Positions 1 to 9,985 are shown, numbered from the stretch's first letter. The stretch: 41,182 nucleotides of DNA from Verrucomicrobiota bacterium (GCA_003402745.1 QQND01000020.1:1-41182); one strand, 5' to 3'. Program-made: numbers and translations. The notes: generated by a model from the sequence alone, not told the origin.

Positions 1-3000
1 TCGCAGCAACGGGCCTCTCCGGGGACGGATACACGGAGGGCCTCAATGCGTTTGTGAGCGGCACGGCGGGGTTTGGGAGCGCGGGAGGCTCGGTTGCATT
101 GCTCGCGGCTGGCGGGACTTCTGCAAGCGCACTGACGCTGGGACTGGGTGCGGCGAGTGTTGCGAGCGCGGGGATGCGCACTGGAACGGTTAGCATCACC
201 TTCCAGACCGACGGGACAGGCACGAGTGGATTGGCCGCGGCTGAAGTCGGCACGCAGAGTCTTAACTTGAGCGGGACGGTTTACCGGGTGGCGACGGGGT
301 CTTTGCTTTCGAAAGCCGTCCGGTTAGGAAATATTCGCGAGGGAGGGGCCTTTACAACCGCCGTTATCGGTCTGCAAAACGGTGCTGCGGCAGATGGGTT
401 TAGCGACGACCTTGCCGCGGCAATTAGTTCGGCGAGTGCCGGGTTTATTACAACCGGCAGCGTGGCTGCGTTGGCGGCTGGTAGTATCGCAGCATCCACG
501 CTGAATATAAGTTACGCGGGTGATACTAGCGCTGCAGGAGAGGTGAACGGAAGCGCGGCGGTTGCGTTTACTTCCAGAGGCAGGTCAGGAACAGGACTTC
601 TGGATACCACGCCCTTAGTAGGCTCAGGGACGATTCAGATCACCGGTTCCATATACCGCCTTGCTGTCGGCTCCCTGACCAGTGGAACCCACGTGAATAT
701 GGGCGCCATAAGGCTTGGCAGTGCGTTTGCACCAGTGCCTATCGGCGTTTCAAACGCCGCTATTACGGACGGGTTGAGTGATGATCTGGCGGCGGTGATC
801 GGTGCCACAACGGGCGGTTTCGTCGGCACCGGCAGTGTGGCGTCTTTGGCTGCAGGTGCAGCCGCGTCCCGAGATCTTGTGATCAACTACGGAGGCACTC
901 CGCTCACCGCCGGATCGCTTCAAGGGACGGCAACTGTGTCCTATCTCTCCAAGGGAACGGCAGGAAGTAACCTTGAGGACGCGACTCCTCAAGTGGCAGC
1001 ACAGACCCTCTCTTTAATAGGGGCGGTGTATCGCGCTGCGAGTGTTCAGCTTAATGGTGGAAGCTCCGGGCTCAGTTTGGAGCTCGGGCGCGTGCATGCC
1101 GGGGGATCTTTTACCTCTGGAAGTCTCGTTGTTGGAAACGCAGCAGCGATGGACGGGTACTCCGACGACCTAGCCGTGGATTTTTCACCAGCAGGTGATT
1201 TTGTGGTCAGCAAACATTCACTGAGGTTAGCTGCGGGAAGTGTTTCGACGGTGAACGTCACATTTGGCGGAGACACAATGGCTGCGGGAGTGAAGTCTGC
1301 CACGCTCGTGCTCGCGTTGACGTCGAGTGCCCTTTTCGGAACGGCTTTAGCGGACATGGCGCTGCCAGCGGAGACTGTGAATGTCTCCGGCCAGGTTTAT
1401 TCCGGAAAGGGGCTCTGGAATGCCGGGACCTCGGGAGTGTGGACGGATTGGAATCAGTGGAGCGCTGCGGGCGGGCGCCCTGGACTTGATGCAGCACTGA
1501 GCCGTGGTGTGGATACCGCCACATTAAATTCCGGGACAAGTTCGGTGGTGGTTGCTTTGGGAGGCTCGACTGTGGAGCTTGCCTCTCTTGCGTTGGAGGG
1601 ATCTGGAGGCGTCAGATTAACCCAAGGAACAGTTTTGCTCAGCGCGCTGGCTGGCTCTGCTTTGGTGGCTGTTTCGGGTGGCACTCATTCGATTGAAGCC
1701 GCCCTTCATTTGAGCCAGCACACGGAGTTCAACATCGCCCCGCTTTCCAAGCTTTCCATTGATGGTTTGGTGACTGGTTTTGGGAGCCTTACGAAACTTG
1801 GGGGAGGAACTCTCTACCTGGCTGCCGGATATGCAATCGAGGGTCCCACTTCTGTAACGGGTGGCAGATTGGAACTGGGAGTGGGGGCGCGGCTCGGAGT
1901 GGGTGACATCACGCTGGCGCAGGGAACGCAGTTGGCTTTCAACCTGGCAGCGGATGTTATCCTGCCCAATAAAATCAGAGGGGAAGGGACCGTTTTAAAC
2001 TTAAACCCCCTCTATAACGTCACCTGGGATGGGGGTTCTACCGTGGTTCAAATTCAGCAGGTACCCAGCGGAGGCGCAATCGATCTTTCAACCCTGACGC
2101 CAGGCAAGGCGGTCCAAGTGACTACGGGGTCTATTAATTTGAGCCAAGAGGCAGGCGTGCAGGTGGCTGCAAATCACGTCTCGATCGGGACGCTCTTTGA
2201 CCTGGTCGTCGCGAAAGAAAGCTCCCTGGAGTTAAGCGGGTCACTTTCCGGATCAGGCGGCATTGCGAAAAAAAGCAGTGGCGCGCTGATCCTGAGCGGA
2301 ACGAATTCGTACACGGGAGGCACTGATATTTTGGGAGGAACTCTGGTGACCCGCGCCACGAATGCCTTGGGGGAAGGGGAGGTGAAAATATCGGCGCCTG
2401 CCCTGCTGTTGGTCGACCCGGTTGCAGCATCCGGAACATTAACAATCTCTAATGCGATCACCGGGGAGGGGAAAGTTTTGATTGGAGGCAGTGGGCGGGT
2501 GCTGCTGGCTGGTTCCTCCAACAATTATACGGGTGGCACTGAAGTGGCCGGCGGGACGCTGGAGGTTCGGAAGAGTGGAGCGCTAGCTGCCGGGCCGGTT
2601 GCCATTAAAACTTTTGGGACGTTGCTTGCGAGCGTTGCGGAAAACGAGCGGATGACTCTTCCAAACAATTTCTCGGGCGAAGGCGCGTTGATCAAAGAGC
2701 AGCCAGGCACGCTTGTTTTGAGTGGCTCCAACACCTTGGCCAGAGGGTTGGTGTTGAATGCTGGAACCTTGGAAGTCGCACCTTCGGGGAGCGTGGGTGC
2801 GGGGTTAAGACTCAACGGCGGGGTCTTAAGTTTTACCTCTAGTCCTTCAGCTCAAACACCCACAGGTGGACCGTCTTTTGGAATTGCGGCCCCCGTCTTG
2901 GTGGCGGGCACGGTCGCAGTGAATGTGGCTGGAGGCGCCTCCGTGGAATTGGCTGGGGACTTCAGCGGGTCTGGAACCGTGACGAAACAAGGAGCCGGCA

Positions 3001-5093
3001 TTCTGAAGATTTCAGGAAAAATCGACGTGGCAATGGGCTCCAGTTTGACCATTGACGGCGCACAGGGCGGTTCAACGGGCGTGGCGAAGTCCGGAGCAGG
3101 AACGTTGGTCTGGTCGGGTGTGGGTTTAATCCAGGGAGGCTTGATCGTCAGTGGGGGCGCTTTGGAGGTGAAAGGGCAGCAAGTTTTGAGTGAAAGCATG
3201 AAAACCGGCGGAGGTACCCTCTCCGTCTCCGAAGATGCCCGGTTTGTGGGGAATGCGATCTTCCAAGAGGGTTCGACGATCGTGTCTTCCGTGGAGGCCT
3301 TCACCAAAGTGCCGTTGCTTGTCGTCGGAGGCAAAAACTCTGAGGGCGTCACTCTCGACGTCTCCGCCGTGGAGGGGGGCTTGGCGCTGAATATGGGCCA
3401 GACTTTAAAGGGTCGCGGGGTTTTGAGGGGAAGTATTGCATTTGGGACTGGCTCGATCCTCGCCCCCGGGAATTCGATTGATACGGAGACCATTGAGGGG
3501 AGTGCCTCCTTCAAGGGCGGCGTCTATGAAGCGGAGTACGCCTTGCATGGCGGTAATTTTAGCAGCGATTTACTACGGGTCATCGCCAACTCAAAAACTC
3601 CGACTGGTGCTTCAAACATTGGCGTCGCAACTCTTACAAATGCCGTCTTGGCTCCAATCGCAACAACGCGCGTCGCAGACTTTCTCCCCCATACTTCTGT
3701 CATCCTTACCGCTGACAAAATCTTCGGAGACTTCCAGGCCATAGAAAGCAGTGCGGTGATCAAGACTTCGGTCTCCAAGGTGCTTGTTGATCGAAACGAC
3801 AACATCGCCGAGCCTTCGGCTGTGGATATCATTCCGCTGCGTGAGGGCGTGGCAATGACCGTTCAACGCTTGCCCTATAGCCAGGTGGTGACGCCAGGAG
3901 TGCGTTCTCAAATCGGAGCCGCTCTGGATCGTGTCCTCACAAGCGCCTACATCGTTGGGACCTCCCCGCTGATCGGTGGAGGGAGCGTCAGTGCAAGCAC
4001 GCTCATCGGAGATGGTTCCCTCGCTGCAGTTTTGAATATTCTGGATGGAGGGTCTCAGGCCAAAGTGAATGCCCTGATCGACCAGTTGAGTCCCCAGGTG
4101 TACGCGGAGCTTTATTCCCAATCTTTGAGCCGTTTGCACGACATACAAAACACAGTCAGCGACCGCCTGAGTGCCTTGGGAACCGCACTGGTCACCGCAC
4201 AGGTTGCGGAGGTTTTAGCCCAGTCGACAAGCGTGAGCTCGGAGGACGCCTTGAGTGCGTGGACCAATACTTATGGCAGCGCATCTTCGCATCCGGCCAA
4301 TTATTCCATCGGAGACGGGGGAGCTTCTCTTAGCAATTATGGAAACGTCACCGGAGTGGAACGTAGACGGGGCAGTCTCACGCTGGGTTTAATGGGCGCG
4401 GTGGGTTCGGGCAGCGAGCAAATGAATCTCACCGGGGCGCATATCTCAACCGATGCTTGGCACTTGGGAATTTATATGAGCTCTCCTCTGGCATGGAGAC
4501 TCTTTTTGGATGTGTCCGGTTTTTATGGGGAAGGTGACAACACAATCCGCAGAACGCAGAACATTCCAGGCCTTGGAGTGGTTCAATCAAGGGTCAAGGC
4601 GCTCACTCAAGAGTGGTTGCTCCAGGTTGGGATGGGCGCTCAACTCGCTCCCACTGCCTCTCGGTGGAGCATCGTTCCCAGCGTTCGCGTCGCGTATGCG
4701 GGGATGAAGCAAAGTGGGATTCTTGAAGACGGCGCGGGCTCCCTCGGGGTCCGGACGGACGCGGCCGTGCAAGGAACGTTTATGACCCGGACGGGGTTGG
4801 AAGTGGCCACGGAATGGCGGCTGGGAAGGCTTCCTGTGCGCACCAGCGGGGGGGCTGCATGGGTGCATGACTTTGATGCGGGGCCCCGCTCAGTGGGGGT
4901 GCGTTGGCAGGGGGCCTCGGATGTCCCGTGGGCAATCAGCAGCGGGAAGCAGACTTCGGACACCCTGCGGGCAGGTCTTTCCTTCGAACTGGGCTTGGGA
5001 GACCGCCGAACCTTGCGCTTGTATGGGGAGCAGGAATTCTTGCAGGGGAACCGGGTGCTGCGCGGTGGAGTGAACTACTCCATCGGATTTTGA
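1..5093 (+). CDS. Giant autotransporter with beta-strand repeats, 5'-truncated by window edge
   Basis: The reading frame is open from the first codon in the window (nt 3), so the true start and signal peptide lie upstream; the GTG at 54 is internal. About 1,696 residues are visible. The N-terminal part (to nt ~1373) consists of ~124-residue repeats with the signature DG(F/L/Y)SDDLA, resembling choice-of-anchor/ASH-type beta-sandwich repeats. A tryptophan-rich linker follows (nt ~1410-1470), then several autotransporter-associated beta-strand (PATR) repeats with the pattern G(A/G)TL-x-LSG-x-N-x-YTGGT (nt ~1780-3180). The last ~270 residues, from about nt 4240, look like an autotransporter beta-barrel: alternating aromatic strands and a C-terminal phenylalanine. 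Family knowledge predicts Sec export and outer-membrane insertion with a surface-exposed passenger. Function of the passenger (adhesion, enzyme display, sheath) is unknown. It is convergent with the next gene, 25 bases away. Confidence 0.85.
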   Translation, partial: AATGLSGDGYTEGLNAFVSGTAGFGSAGGSVALLAAGGTSASALTLGLGAASVASAGMRTGTVSITFQTDGTGTSGLAAAEVGTQSLNLSGTVYRVATGSLLSKAVRLGNIREGGAFTTAVIGLQNGAAADGFSDDLAAAISSASAGFITTGSVAALAAGSIAASTLNISYAGDTSAAGEVNGSAAVAFTSRGRSGTGLLDTTPLVGSGTIQITGSIYRLAVGSLTSGTHVNMGAIRLGSAFAPVPIGVSNAAITDGLSDDLAAVIGATTGGFVGTGSVASLAAGAAASRDLVINYGGTPLTAGSLQGTATVSYLSKGTAGSNLEDATPQVAAQTLSLIGAVYRAASVQLNGGSSGLSLELGRVHAGGSFTSGSLVVGNAAAMDGYSDDLAVDFSPAGDFVVSKHSLRLAAGSVSTVNVTFGGDTMAAGVKSATLVLALTSSALFGTALADMALPAETVNVSGQVYSGKGLWNAGTSGVWTDWNQWSAAGGRPGLDAALSRGVDTATLNSGTSSVVVALGGSTVELASLALEGSGGVRLTQGTVLLSALAGSALVAVSGGTHSIEAALHLSQHTEFNIAPLSKLSIDGLVTGFGSLTKLGGGTLYLAAGYAIEGPTSVTGGRLELGVGARLGVGDITLAQGTQLAFNLAADVILPNKIRGEGTVLNLNPLYNVTWDGGSTVVQIQQVPSGGAIDLSTLTPGKAVQVTTGSINLSQEAGVQVAANHVSIGTLFDLVVAKESSLELSGSLSGSGGIAKKSSGALILSGTNSYTGGTDILGGTLVTRATNALGEGEVKISAPALLLVDPVAASGTLTISNAITGEGKVLIGGSGRVLLAGSSNNYTGGTEVAGGTLEVRKSGALAAGPVAIKTFGTLLASVAENERMTLPNNFSGEGALIKEQPGTLVLSGSNTLARGLVLNAGTLEVAPSGSVGAGLRLNGGVLSFTSSPSAQTPTGGPSFGIAAPVLVAGTVAVNVAGGASVELAGDFSGSGTVTKQGAGILKISGKIDVAMGSSLTIDGAQGGSTGVAKSGAGTLVWSGVGLIQGGLIVSGGALEVKGQQVLSESMKTGGGTLSVSEDARFVGNAIFQEGSTIVSSVEAFTKVPLLVVGGKNSEGVTLDVSAVEGGLALNMGQTLKGRGVLRGSIAFGTGSILAPGNSIDTETIEGSASFKGGVYEAEYALHGGNFSSDLLRVIANSKTPTGASNIGVATLTNAVLAPIATTRVADFLPHTSVILTADKIFGDFQAIESSAVIKTSVSKVLVDRNDNIAEPSAVDIIPLREGVAMTVQRLPYSQVVTPGVRSQIGAALDRVLTSAYIVGTSPLIGGGSVSASTLIGDGSLAAVLNILDGGSQAKVNALIDQLSPQVYAELYSQSLSRLHDIQNTVSDRLSALGTALVTAQVAEVLAQSTSVSSEDALSAWTNTYGSASSHPANYSIGDGGASLSNYGNVTGVERRRGSLTLGLMGAVGSGSEQMNLTGAHISTDAWHLGIYMSSPLAWRLFLDVSGFYGEGDNTIRRTQNIPGLGVVQSRVKALTQEWLLQVGMGAQLAPTASRWSIVPSVRVAYAGMKQSGILEDGAGSLGVRTDAAVQGTFMTRTGLEVATEWRLGRLPVRTSGGAAWVHDFDAGPRSVGVRWQGASDVPWAISSGKQTSDTLRAGLSFELGLGDRRTLRLYGEQEFLQGNRVLRGGVNYSIGF
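3..1373 (+). repeat. Tandem ~372-bp coding repeats in the autotransporter passenger
   Basis: Three full diverged copies can be phased on the motif SG-x-(V/I)YR: about 261-629, 630-1004 and 1005-1373 (369, 375 and 369 bp). They are preceded by the tail of a fourth copy cut by the window edge. Each copy encodes a conserved DG(F/L/Y)SDDLA segment and a following LAAG segment. The copies differ throughout at nucleotide level, so these are old protein-domain duplications and not recent DNA slippage. Confidence 0.7.
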
Positions 5094-5100
5094 GACGGGC

Positions 5101-5117
5101 CCCGAGGTCGCCTCGGG
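5101..5117. terminator. Hairpin between convergent genes
   Basis: A perfect 7-bp inverted repeat, CCCGAGG / CCTCGGG with a 3-base loop, sits between the autotransporter stop (5091-5093) and the DUF1501 stop (5119-5121). Its place suggests a shared transcription end. Neither strand has a clear U-tract after the stem, so an intrinsic terminator is not proven. Confidence 0.35.
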
Positions 5118-5118
5118 C

Positions 5119-6606
5119 TCACGCCAGCCAGCTCTTCACAACTTTTCCCGCCACGTCTGTCAGTCTGAAGTCCCGCCCTTGAAACCGGTGGGTCAGGCGC
5201 AGGTGGTCCATGCCGAAAAGATGGAGCATGGTGGCGTGAAGATCGTTGATATGAACGGGGTCTTTGACGATGTTCCACCCAATCTCATCGGTTTCACCAT
5301 GCGTGATCCCGCCTTTAATCCCGCCGCCCGCCAGCAGAATGGTGAAGGCGCCGGGATGGTGATCCCGGCCCGTGACTACTTTGCTGCCCCCGCGATTTTC
5401 CCCCAAGGGCGTGCGCCCGAATTCTCCTGCGATTACCACGAGTGTTTCATCGAGGAGGCCGCGCTGTTTAAGGTCCTTAAGAAGTGCGGCAATCGGCTGG
5501 TCTGCCATGCCGCTGTTGAAGGCGAGCTCGGCATCCAGGTTGGAGTGGTGGTCCCAGCTGGCATGGATGATGTTCACAAAACGTACGCCCCGCTCGACCA
5601 GCCGCCGGGCTAGCAGGCAGTTTTTCGCGTAGTTCTGATACTGCCCCGGTCCCCCGCCGCGACTGGCTTTGATTTGCGCGTCGTCGCGATTAACGCCATA
5701 CATCTCGAGCGTCGCAGGTTTTTCGTCTGAGATGTCGATAAATTCGGGCGCTGCGGTTTGCATGCGGAAAGCGAGTTCATAGGCGGAAATTCGCGCTGCA
5801 ATCTCTGGATCCTGCATTTTCTCAAAATGAGTGGCATTGAGGGAAGCAAGCGCATCCAAGCTCTCACGTTGCAATGCCCTGGAAATTCCGTCCGGATTGC
5901 GCAGGTTGAGGACAGGATCGCCTTGGTTGCGAAATAGAACCCCGGAGTAGACGCTTGGAAGAAAGCCGGATTGCCAAAGCGAAGTGCCAGCGCTCGTGCC
6001 GCGACCTGCAGTCAGGACGACGTAGCCGGGAAGGTTGTGGGACTCACTACCCAGGCCATAGGTCAGCCAGGCACCCATGCTTGGTAGGCCGAATGTGCCT
6101 CGTCCGGAGGTTAATACTAGCTGTGCAGGGTGGTGGTTGAACTGGTCGGTGTGCATGGAGCGCACCTGAAGGATGTCGTCGGCGCACTGGGCTAGGTTTG
6201 GAAGCAGATCGCTAAACTCCATTCCGGACTCGCCGTGCTTGGCGAATTTGCGAGGAGAACCCATGAGGACCGCAGATTCTTTTTTGATGAAGGCAAAGCG
6301 CACGTTTTTTGTCAGCGACTCCGGCAGCGGCTGGCCGTTGAGTTCGTTTAGTTTTGGTTTTGGATCGAACAGATCCAATTGGCTCGGGGCACCCTCCATG
6401 AAAATGAAAATGCAGCTCTTGGCGCGCGGTGCGAAATTCGGCTGCTTTGGGGCGAGAGGATCTCTCATCAAGGGGACGCCCTGGGGAGCGGCGAGGAGCG
6501 GCTCCTGCGAAAATAACGAGCCTAGCCCAAGCATCCCGAGACCGTTCGCAGTGGTGGTGAAAAAATCACGTTTGGTAAGGTGGGCTGCTTCTTGAAGCGG
6601 ATTCAT
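5119..6606 (-). CDS. DUF1501 family exported protein (copy 1)
   Basis: 495 residues. The N-terminus has a Tat-like signal (TKRDFF at residues 11-16, KR instead of RR) followed by a Gly/Leu-rich hydrophobic stretch. The family has an alkaline-phosphatase/sulfatase-like fold. Visible landmarks are the early FMEGAPSQLDLFDPKP strand, the GEFGRTP motif and the nearby GRDHHPG motif that usually carries metal ligands. It follows the cytochrome/PSD1 gene (stop at 6652) by 45 bases on the same strand, the usual PVC pairing, so the two are probably co-transcribed. The exact reaction of DUF1501 proteins is not established; a periplasmic hydrolase acting on sulfated or phosphorylated glycans is a common guess. 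The ATG at 6606 has no evident Shine-Dalgarno sequence. Confidence 0.9.
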   Translation of the reverse strand: MNPLQEAAHLTKRDFFTTTANGLGMLGLGSLFSQEPLLAAPQGVPLMRDPLAPKQPNFAPRAKSCIFIFMEGAPSQLDLFDPKPKLNELNGQPLPESLTKNVRFAFIKKESAVLMGSPRKFAKHGESGMEFSDLLPNLAQCADDILQVRSMHTDQFNHHPAQLVLTSGRGTFGLPSMGAWLTYGLGSESHNLPGYVVLTAGRGTSAGTSLWQSGFLPSVYSGVLFRNQGDPVLNLRNPDGISRALQRESLDALASLNATHFEKMQDPEIAARISAYELAFRMQTAAPEFIDISDEKPATLEMYGVNRDDAQIKASRGGGPGQYQNYAKNCLLARRLVERGVRFVNIIHASWDHHSNLDAELAFNSGMADQPIAALLKDLKQRGLLDETLVVIAGEFGRTPLGENRGGSKVVTGRDHHPGAFTILLAGGGIKGGITHGETDEIGWNIVKDPVHINDLHATMLHLFGMDHLRLTHRFQGRDFRLTDVAGKVVKSWLA

Positions 6607-6651
6607 AAGCGACTGTTTTGAAAAAAAAGCGAAAGAAAGAAAGAGATCCCG

Positions 6652-9600
6652 TTAGTCCCGGGTGATGAACTCGTCCGTGTTAAGAACAATCCGTGCGACG
6701 GCCGTCCAGGCGGCTATTTCGGGAGTGCCGCCGGCTTTCTGGGCCGCCGCCTGTTGGATCTCAAAATTTTTCCGGGCGGAGTGCAGCAGTTTGATGAGTG
6801 TCTCGCATTCGTTGTTTTCTGGAAGGCGTAGAAGACAAGTTTCAAAGAGCAGCTGGAGCCGAAGGGTGTCTGCGCCTTCCTCGTGGCCGAACGCAGTTGA
6901 AATTTTCTTTCCGAGGGCCTGCGCCGCCTCGCTGAAAGCCTGAGCATTGAGCGTGGTAAGAGCCTGGATTGGGGTGTTTGAAACAGTCCTGCGGATGTTT
7001 GCCACGTTTGCGTCAGGACAGTCGAAGGTGATCAGATCGGGATACGGAGCCGTTCGCTTGAAAAAGGTATACATTCCGCGCCGGTAGCGGTCCTCTCCTG
7101 TGCTGTCCGCCCAGCGGAAGTTCCCGGCGTAGCTCAGGGAGGCAATTTCCGGCGGCATTGGAGGGTAGACGCTGGGGCCTCCTATTTTTTTGGAAAGTTG
7201 GCCGGCTGCGGCGAGGTGCAGGTCTCGAACGATTTCGCCTTCGACGCGCAGGCGGTTTTGGCGGGCGAGCAAGCGGTTGAGCGGGTCTCGGTCTGCCAGA
7301 TCCAGGCGTGCGGACGAGGCTTGGCGGTAGGTGGCTGAATTCATGATTGTCCGAATCAGGTCTTTTCGGCTCCATCCTTTTTCCAGGAGGAGGCGCGCAC
7401 ACAAGTCGAGGAGTTCCGGGTGCGTTGGGGCGTCGCCGCGGACGCCAAAGTCACCTGCTGAGCGGACGAGTCCTTCGCCAAACAGGCGCATCCAGATTTG
7501 ATTGGCGAGGACACGCGAGGGCAGCGGGTTATCGGGTTGAACGAGCCATCGCGCGAGGTCGAGACGGTCGGGTGAACCTGCCTTGCGCGGGTGTATGACA
7601 GGCAGGACTGCAGGGGTTCCCGGGGAGACGGAGTCTTTTGGGGAAAGAAACTCGCCCCTGTGTAGAATACGGGTGTCGCGGTTCGTTTGTTTTTGGGAGA
7701 GGACGCGAACTTCCATGAGGGGGGGCCTTGGGCCAGCGCCCTCGGCGACAGCCAGCGCCTGCCGAGCGGCATCTGCCGCCGGGTCGAAGAGCACAAGCCA
7801 GTCGACCGCGGTTTCGCGCTGCTCGTTCGTCCATTTCTCCGAACCGGTATCAATCAATCGCCTGAGCTCAGGCGTGAGCAGACTTTCCACGGTTTCGCCC
7901 ACAAGCGCGCTGATCCGAAAGTGGCCGAGGAGATGGTTTGGGCTTTTTGCGTAGTCGTGTTCGAGACGGATGCGAACGGTACGCGGTGCATTTTCAGGAA
8001 GAGGACGAACCAGTTGAAAGGCGAGGGTTTGTTCCTTCCCTGTTCCGCCCTTGATCGCCCAGCCTGTTTGCGGATTTTTGTCCAACGTTGCCTCCGCAGG
8101 AAAACCTGTCTGTACAAAAGAGGCTTTTGGAGAATGAAGCACGCACTCCGTGGGCACCCCGTTCTCGAGGACTTCGACGGAAAATCCGGAAAGCACAAAG
8201 TTGCCGTTGGTGCCGCGGCCAGGGCCGTGATCAGGCAAAGATTCGTCTGGCAGCGCTTGGAGAACAAAGCCGCTTACGGTGCCTGCTGGAAGTTTGAATT
8301 CTAAAACGTAAGTGTCTGTGGGATTGATTTTTCCAGAGACGCGTACCGAGCCGTCAGCAAGGTCTGTGAGTTCTGCTTTTTGGGCGCTGCTGAGGGCGTG
8401 TGGTTTGAGGACGAACGGTTTTGCTTTCTCCCCGGCGAGCGTCTTCAGCCGAGATTGCATTTCAGTTTCCCACTCCCGCAGGCGGTCGAAAAGAGGAGCG
8501 CGAGTTTGGAGTGCTTTCTGTCGCCGATCCCCCAGGAGCGCGGCATGGGCGGCGTTTTTTTGAGCGTATGCCTCCAGATCGGCTTTGGACGTTCCTACTT
8601 TAGAAGTGCTTTCGTCGGCGTTGTTGAAAAAGGAAAAAAGCTCGTAGTACTCTTTCTGCGAAATTTGGTCGTATTTGTGGGAATGGCAGCGTGCGCAGCC
8701 CACGGTGTGTGCGAGCCAGACGCTGCCGGTGGTTTCGGTTCTGTCAAAAACGGCTTCGATTCTGTACTGTTCCTGATCTACCCCTCCTTCCCGGTTGGTG
8801 AGGGTCTGCCGGTGAAAAGCCGTGGCAAGAATCTGTTCTGGAGTGGGAGTGTCCAAGAGATCTCCCGCTAACTGCTCAACGGTGAACTGGTCCAGGGGCA
8901 TGTCCGCATTGATTGCATTGATGACCCAGTCACGATAGCGCCAGGCGTCGGGCCTGGGACTGTCCTTTTCAAAGCCGTCGCTGTCTGCGAAGCGCGCCTG
9001 ATCCAGCCAGTGTCTGCCCCAGCGCTCGCCGAAATGGGGGGAGGCAAGCGCCCGGTTAACCATTCGCGAATAGGCGTCTTGGGAGTTGTCCTGCAAATAC
9101 AAGGCAGCCTCTTCGGGAGAGGGAGGCAGGCCGAGCAGGTCGTAATAAACGCGTTTGAGAAGCGTGTTTTTGCCAGCCTCTGGCGATGGCCTGATACCAA
9201 GGCTGGTGAGCCGGCTTTGAACGAGGAAATCGATCCCAGTGGAACCGGACTCGGCCGAGCCTGCGGGCTTTCGAATTGGGGTATAGGCCCAGTGGGACGC
9301 CCACTGGGCGCCCTCGGCAACCCAGCGTTTCACATTTTCCACCTCCTGTACCGAGGGCCGTTTCTCCTTCTTGAGGGGCGGCATTTTATTGTCGGCGTGA
9401 TCCGTCAACAAGCGCGAGACAACTTCGCTTGCTTCAGGTTTTCCAGGAACAATGCCTGCGGAACCACTTTCCAAAGTCTTTAGTGCGGCGGCTCGTGACG
9501 TCAAAGCAAGGCCGCCCTTGGTTTTGTCCGTGCCGTGGCACTCTAGACAATACTCGGCAAAAAAGGGCTGGATGTCCTTTGCGAAATCCACTCCAGCGCG

Positions 9601-9654
9601 TGACGCGGAGGAAAAAAAGGCAAGTAGGAGAAAGCTGGAAGGCAACAGGCGCAT
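6652..9654 (-). CDS. PSD1 and planctomycete cytochrome C domain protein (DUF1549/DUF1553)
   Basis: 1,000 residues. A Sec signal peptide (residues 1-20) is followed by a cytochrome domain with the heme motif CLECH at 36-40 and a distal MPP segment. The central DUF1549 region runs over roughly residues 145-350 and holds a second C-x-x-C-H motif (CARCH, about residue 320). The C-terminal DUF1553/PSD1 region (about 670-930) contains the typical NQIWMRLFGEG and GDAPTHPELLD segments. The full family architecture is present with no frameshift. Such proteins are abundant in Planctomycetes and Verrucomicrobia, are exported, and are thought to move electrons during breakdown of complex carbohydrates; no exact reaction is known. 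It is the first gene of a two-gene unit with the DUF1501 gene downstream. A TACACT box lies 9 bases before the ATG. Confidence 0.92.
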   Translation of the reverse strand: MRLLPSSFLLLAFFSSASRAGVDFAKDIQPFFAEYCLECHGTDKTKGGLALTSRAAALKTLESGSAGIVPGKPEASEVVSRLLTDHADNKMPPLKKEKRPSVQEVENVKRWVAEGAQWASHWAYTPIRKPAGSAESGSTGIDFLVQSRLTSLGIRPSPEAGKNTLLKRVYYDLLGLPPSPEEAALYLQDNSQDAYSRMVNRALASPHFGERWGRHWLDQARFADSDGFEKDSPRPDAWRYRDWVINAINADMPLDQFTVEQLAGDLLDTPTPEQILATAFHRQTLTNREGGVDQEQYRIEAVFDRTETTGSVWLAHTVGCARCHSHKYDQISQKEYYELFSFFNNADESTSKVGTSKADLEAYAQKNAAHAALLGDRRQKALQTRAPLFDRLREWETEMQSRLKTLAGEKAKPFVLKPHALSSAQKAELTDLADGSVRVSGKINPTDTYVLEFKLPAGTVSGFVLQALPDESLPDHGPGRGTNGNFVLSGFSVEVLENGVPTECVLHSPKASFVQTGFPAEATLDKNPQTGWAIKGGTGKEQTLAFQLVRPLPENAPRTVRIRLEHDYAKSPNHLLGHFRISALVGETVESLLTPELRRLIDTGSEKWTNEQRETAVDWLVLFDPAADAARQALAVAEGAGPRPPLMEVRVLSQKQTNRDTRILHRGEFLSPKDSVSPGTPAVLPVIHPRKAGSPDRLDLARWLVQPDNPLPSRVLANQIWMRLFGEGLVRSAGDFGVRGDAPTHPELLDLCARLLLEKGWSRKDLIRTIMNSATYRQASSARLDLADRDPLNRLLARQNRLRVEGEIVRDLHLAAAGQLSKKIGGPSVYPPMPPEIASLSYAGNFRWADSTGEDRYRRGMYTFFKRTAPYPDLITFDCPDANVANIRRTVSNTPIQALTTLNAQAFSEAAQALGKKISTAFGHEEGADTLRLQLLFETCLLRLPENNECETLIKLLHSARKNFEIQQAAAQKAGGTPEIAAWTAVARIVLNTDEFITRD

Positions 9655-9985
9655 TTGTAAGAAAGTGTAATTAACCCGACTCCAACCGCGTGATTTTCTT
9701 AGCTTACGGTGCAGTATTTGGCGGACTTGTGCCGAAGCTTGAACTCATTGCTGTGGATGATGAACCGTTTTAGGTCACTATTCACGGGTGGAGCGGCAGG
9801 TCAAGACTCCGCGGTCAGCTCAGGCATCTGTATCGGGGTTGAGTCAACCGAGGGAAGCGCTGGGCGGTTTGGAGTTAGGCCGTTAATTTGGATGGCCTGA
9901 TCTTGTAAGCTTTGGACGGCTTCGCGACCCTTTCTTATTGTTCTCTCGCCTTTGACCGAAACGCCGCCTCAGCTATCTTGTGAGG
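9655..9985. other. Divergent intergenic region upstream of uvrB
   Basis: 331 bases between two divergent starts. A 63-codon plus-strand frame (9709-9900) has no recognisable protein character and is not called. The minus-strand side holds TACACT at 9664-9669, exactly 9 bases from the cytochrome gene ATG. The plus-strand side holds the uvrB promoter candidate. No SOS (LexA) box of the E. coli type is evident, and I see no RNA gene. Confidence 0.5.
9952..9979 (+). promoter_or_regulatory. Candidate uvrB promoter giving a leaderless mRNA
   Basis: TTGACC (9952-9957) and TATCTT (9974-9979) are separated by 16 bases and match sigma70 -35 and -10 boxes at 5/6 and 4/6. Transcription would start about 7 bases after the -10 box, at or next to the A of the ATG at 9986. 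No Shine-Dalgarno sequence is placed correctly for that ATG. Confidence 0.4.

Noticed and set aside
2852-3514. 220-codon minus-strand frame inside the autotransporter
   Set aside because: It is antisense to a clear repeat-containing gene, rich in Pro and Ser as expected for the reverse of Gly-rich codons, and has no domain character.
9709-9900. 63-codon plus-strand frame upstream of uvrB
   Set aside because: No ribosome binding site, no recognisable composition or motif, and it lies in a divergent promoter region.
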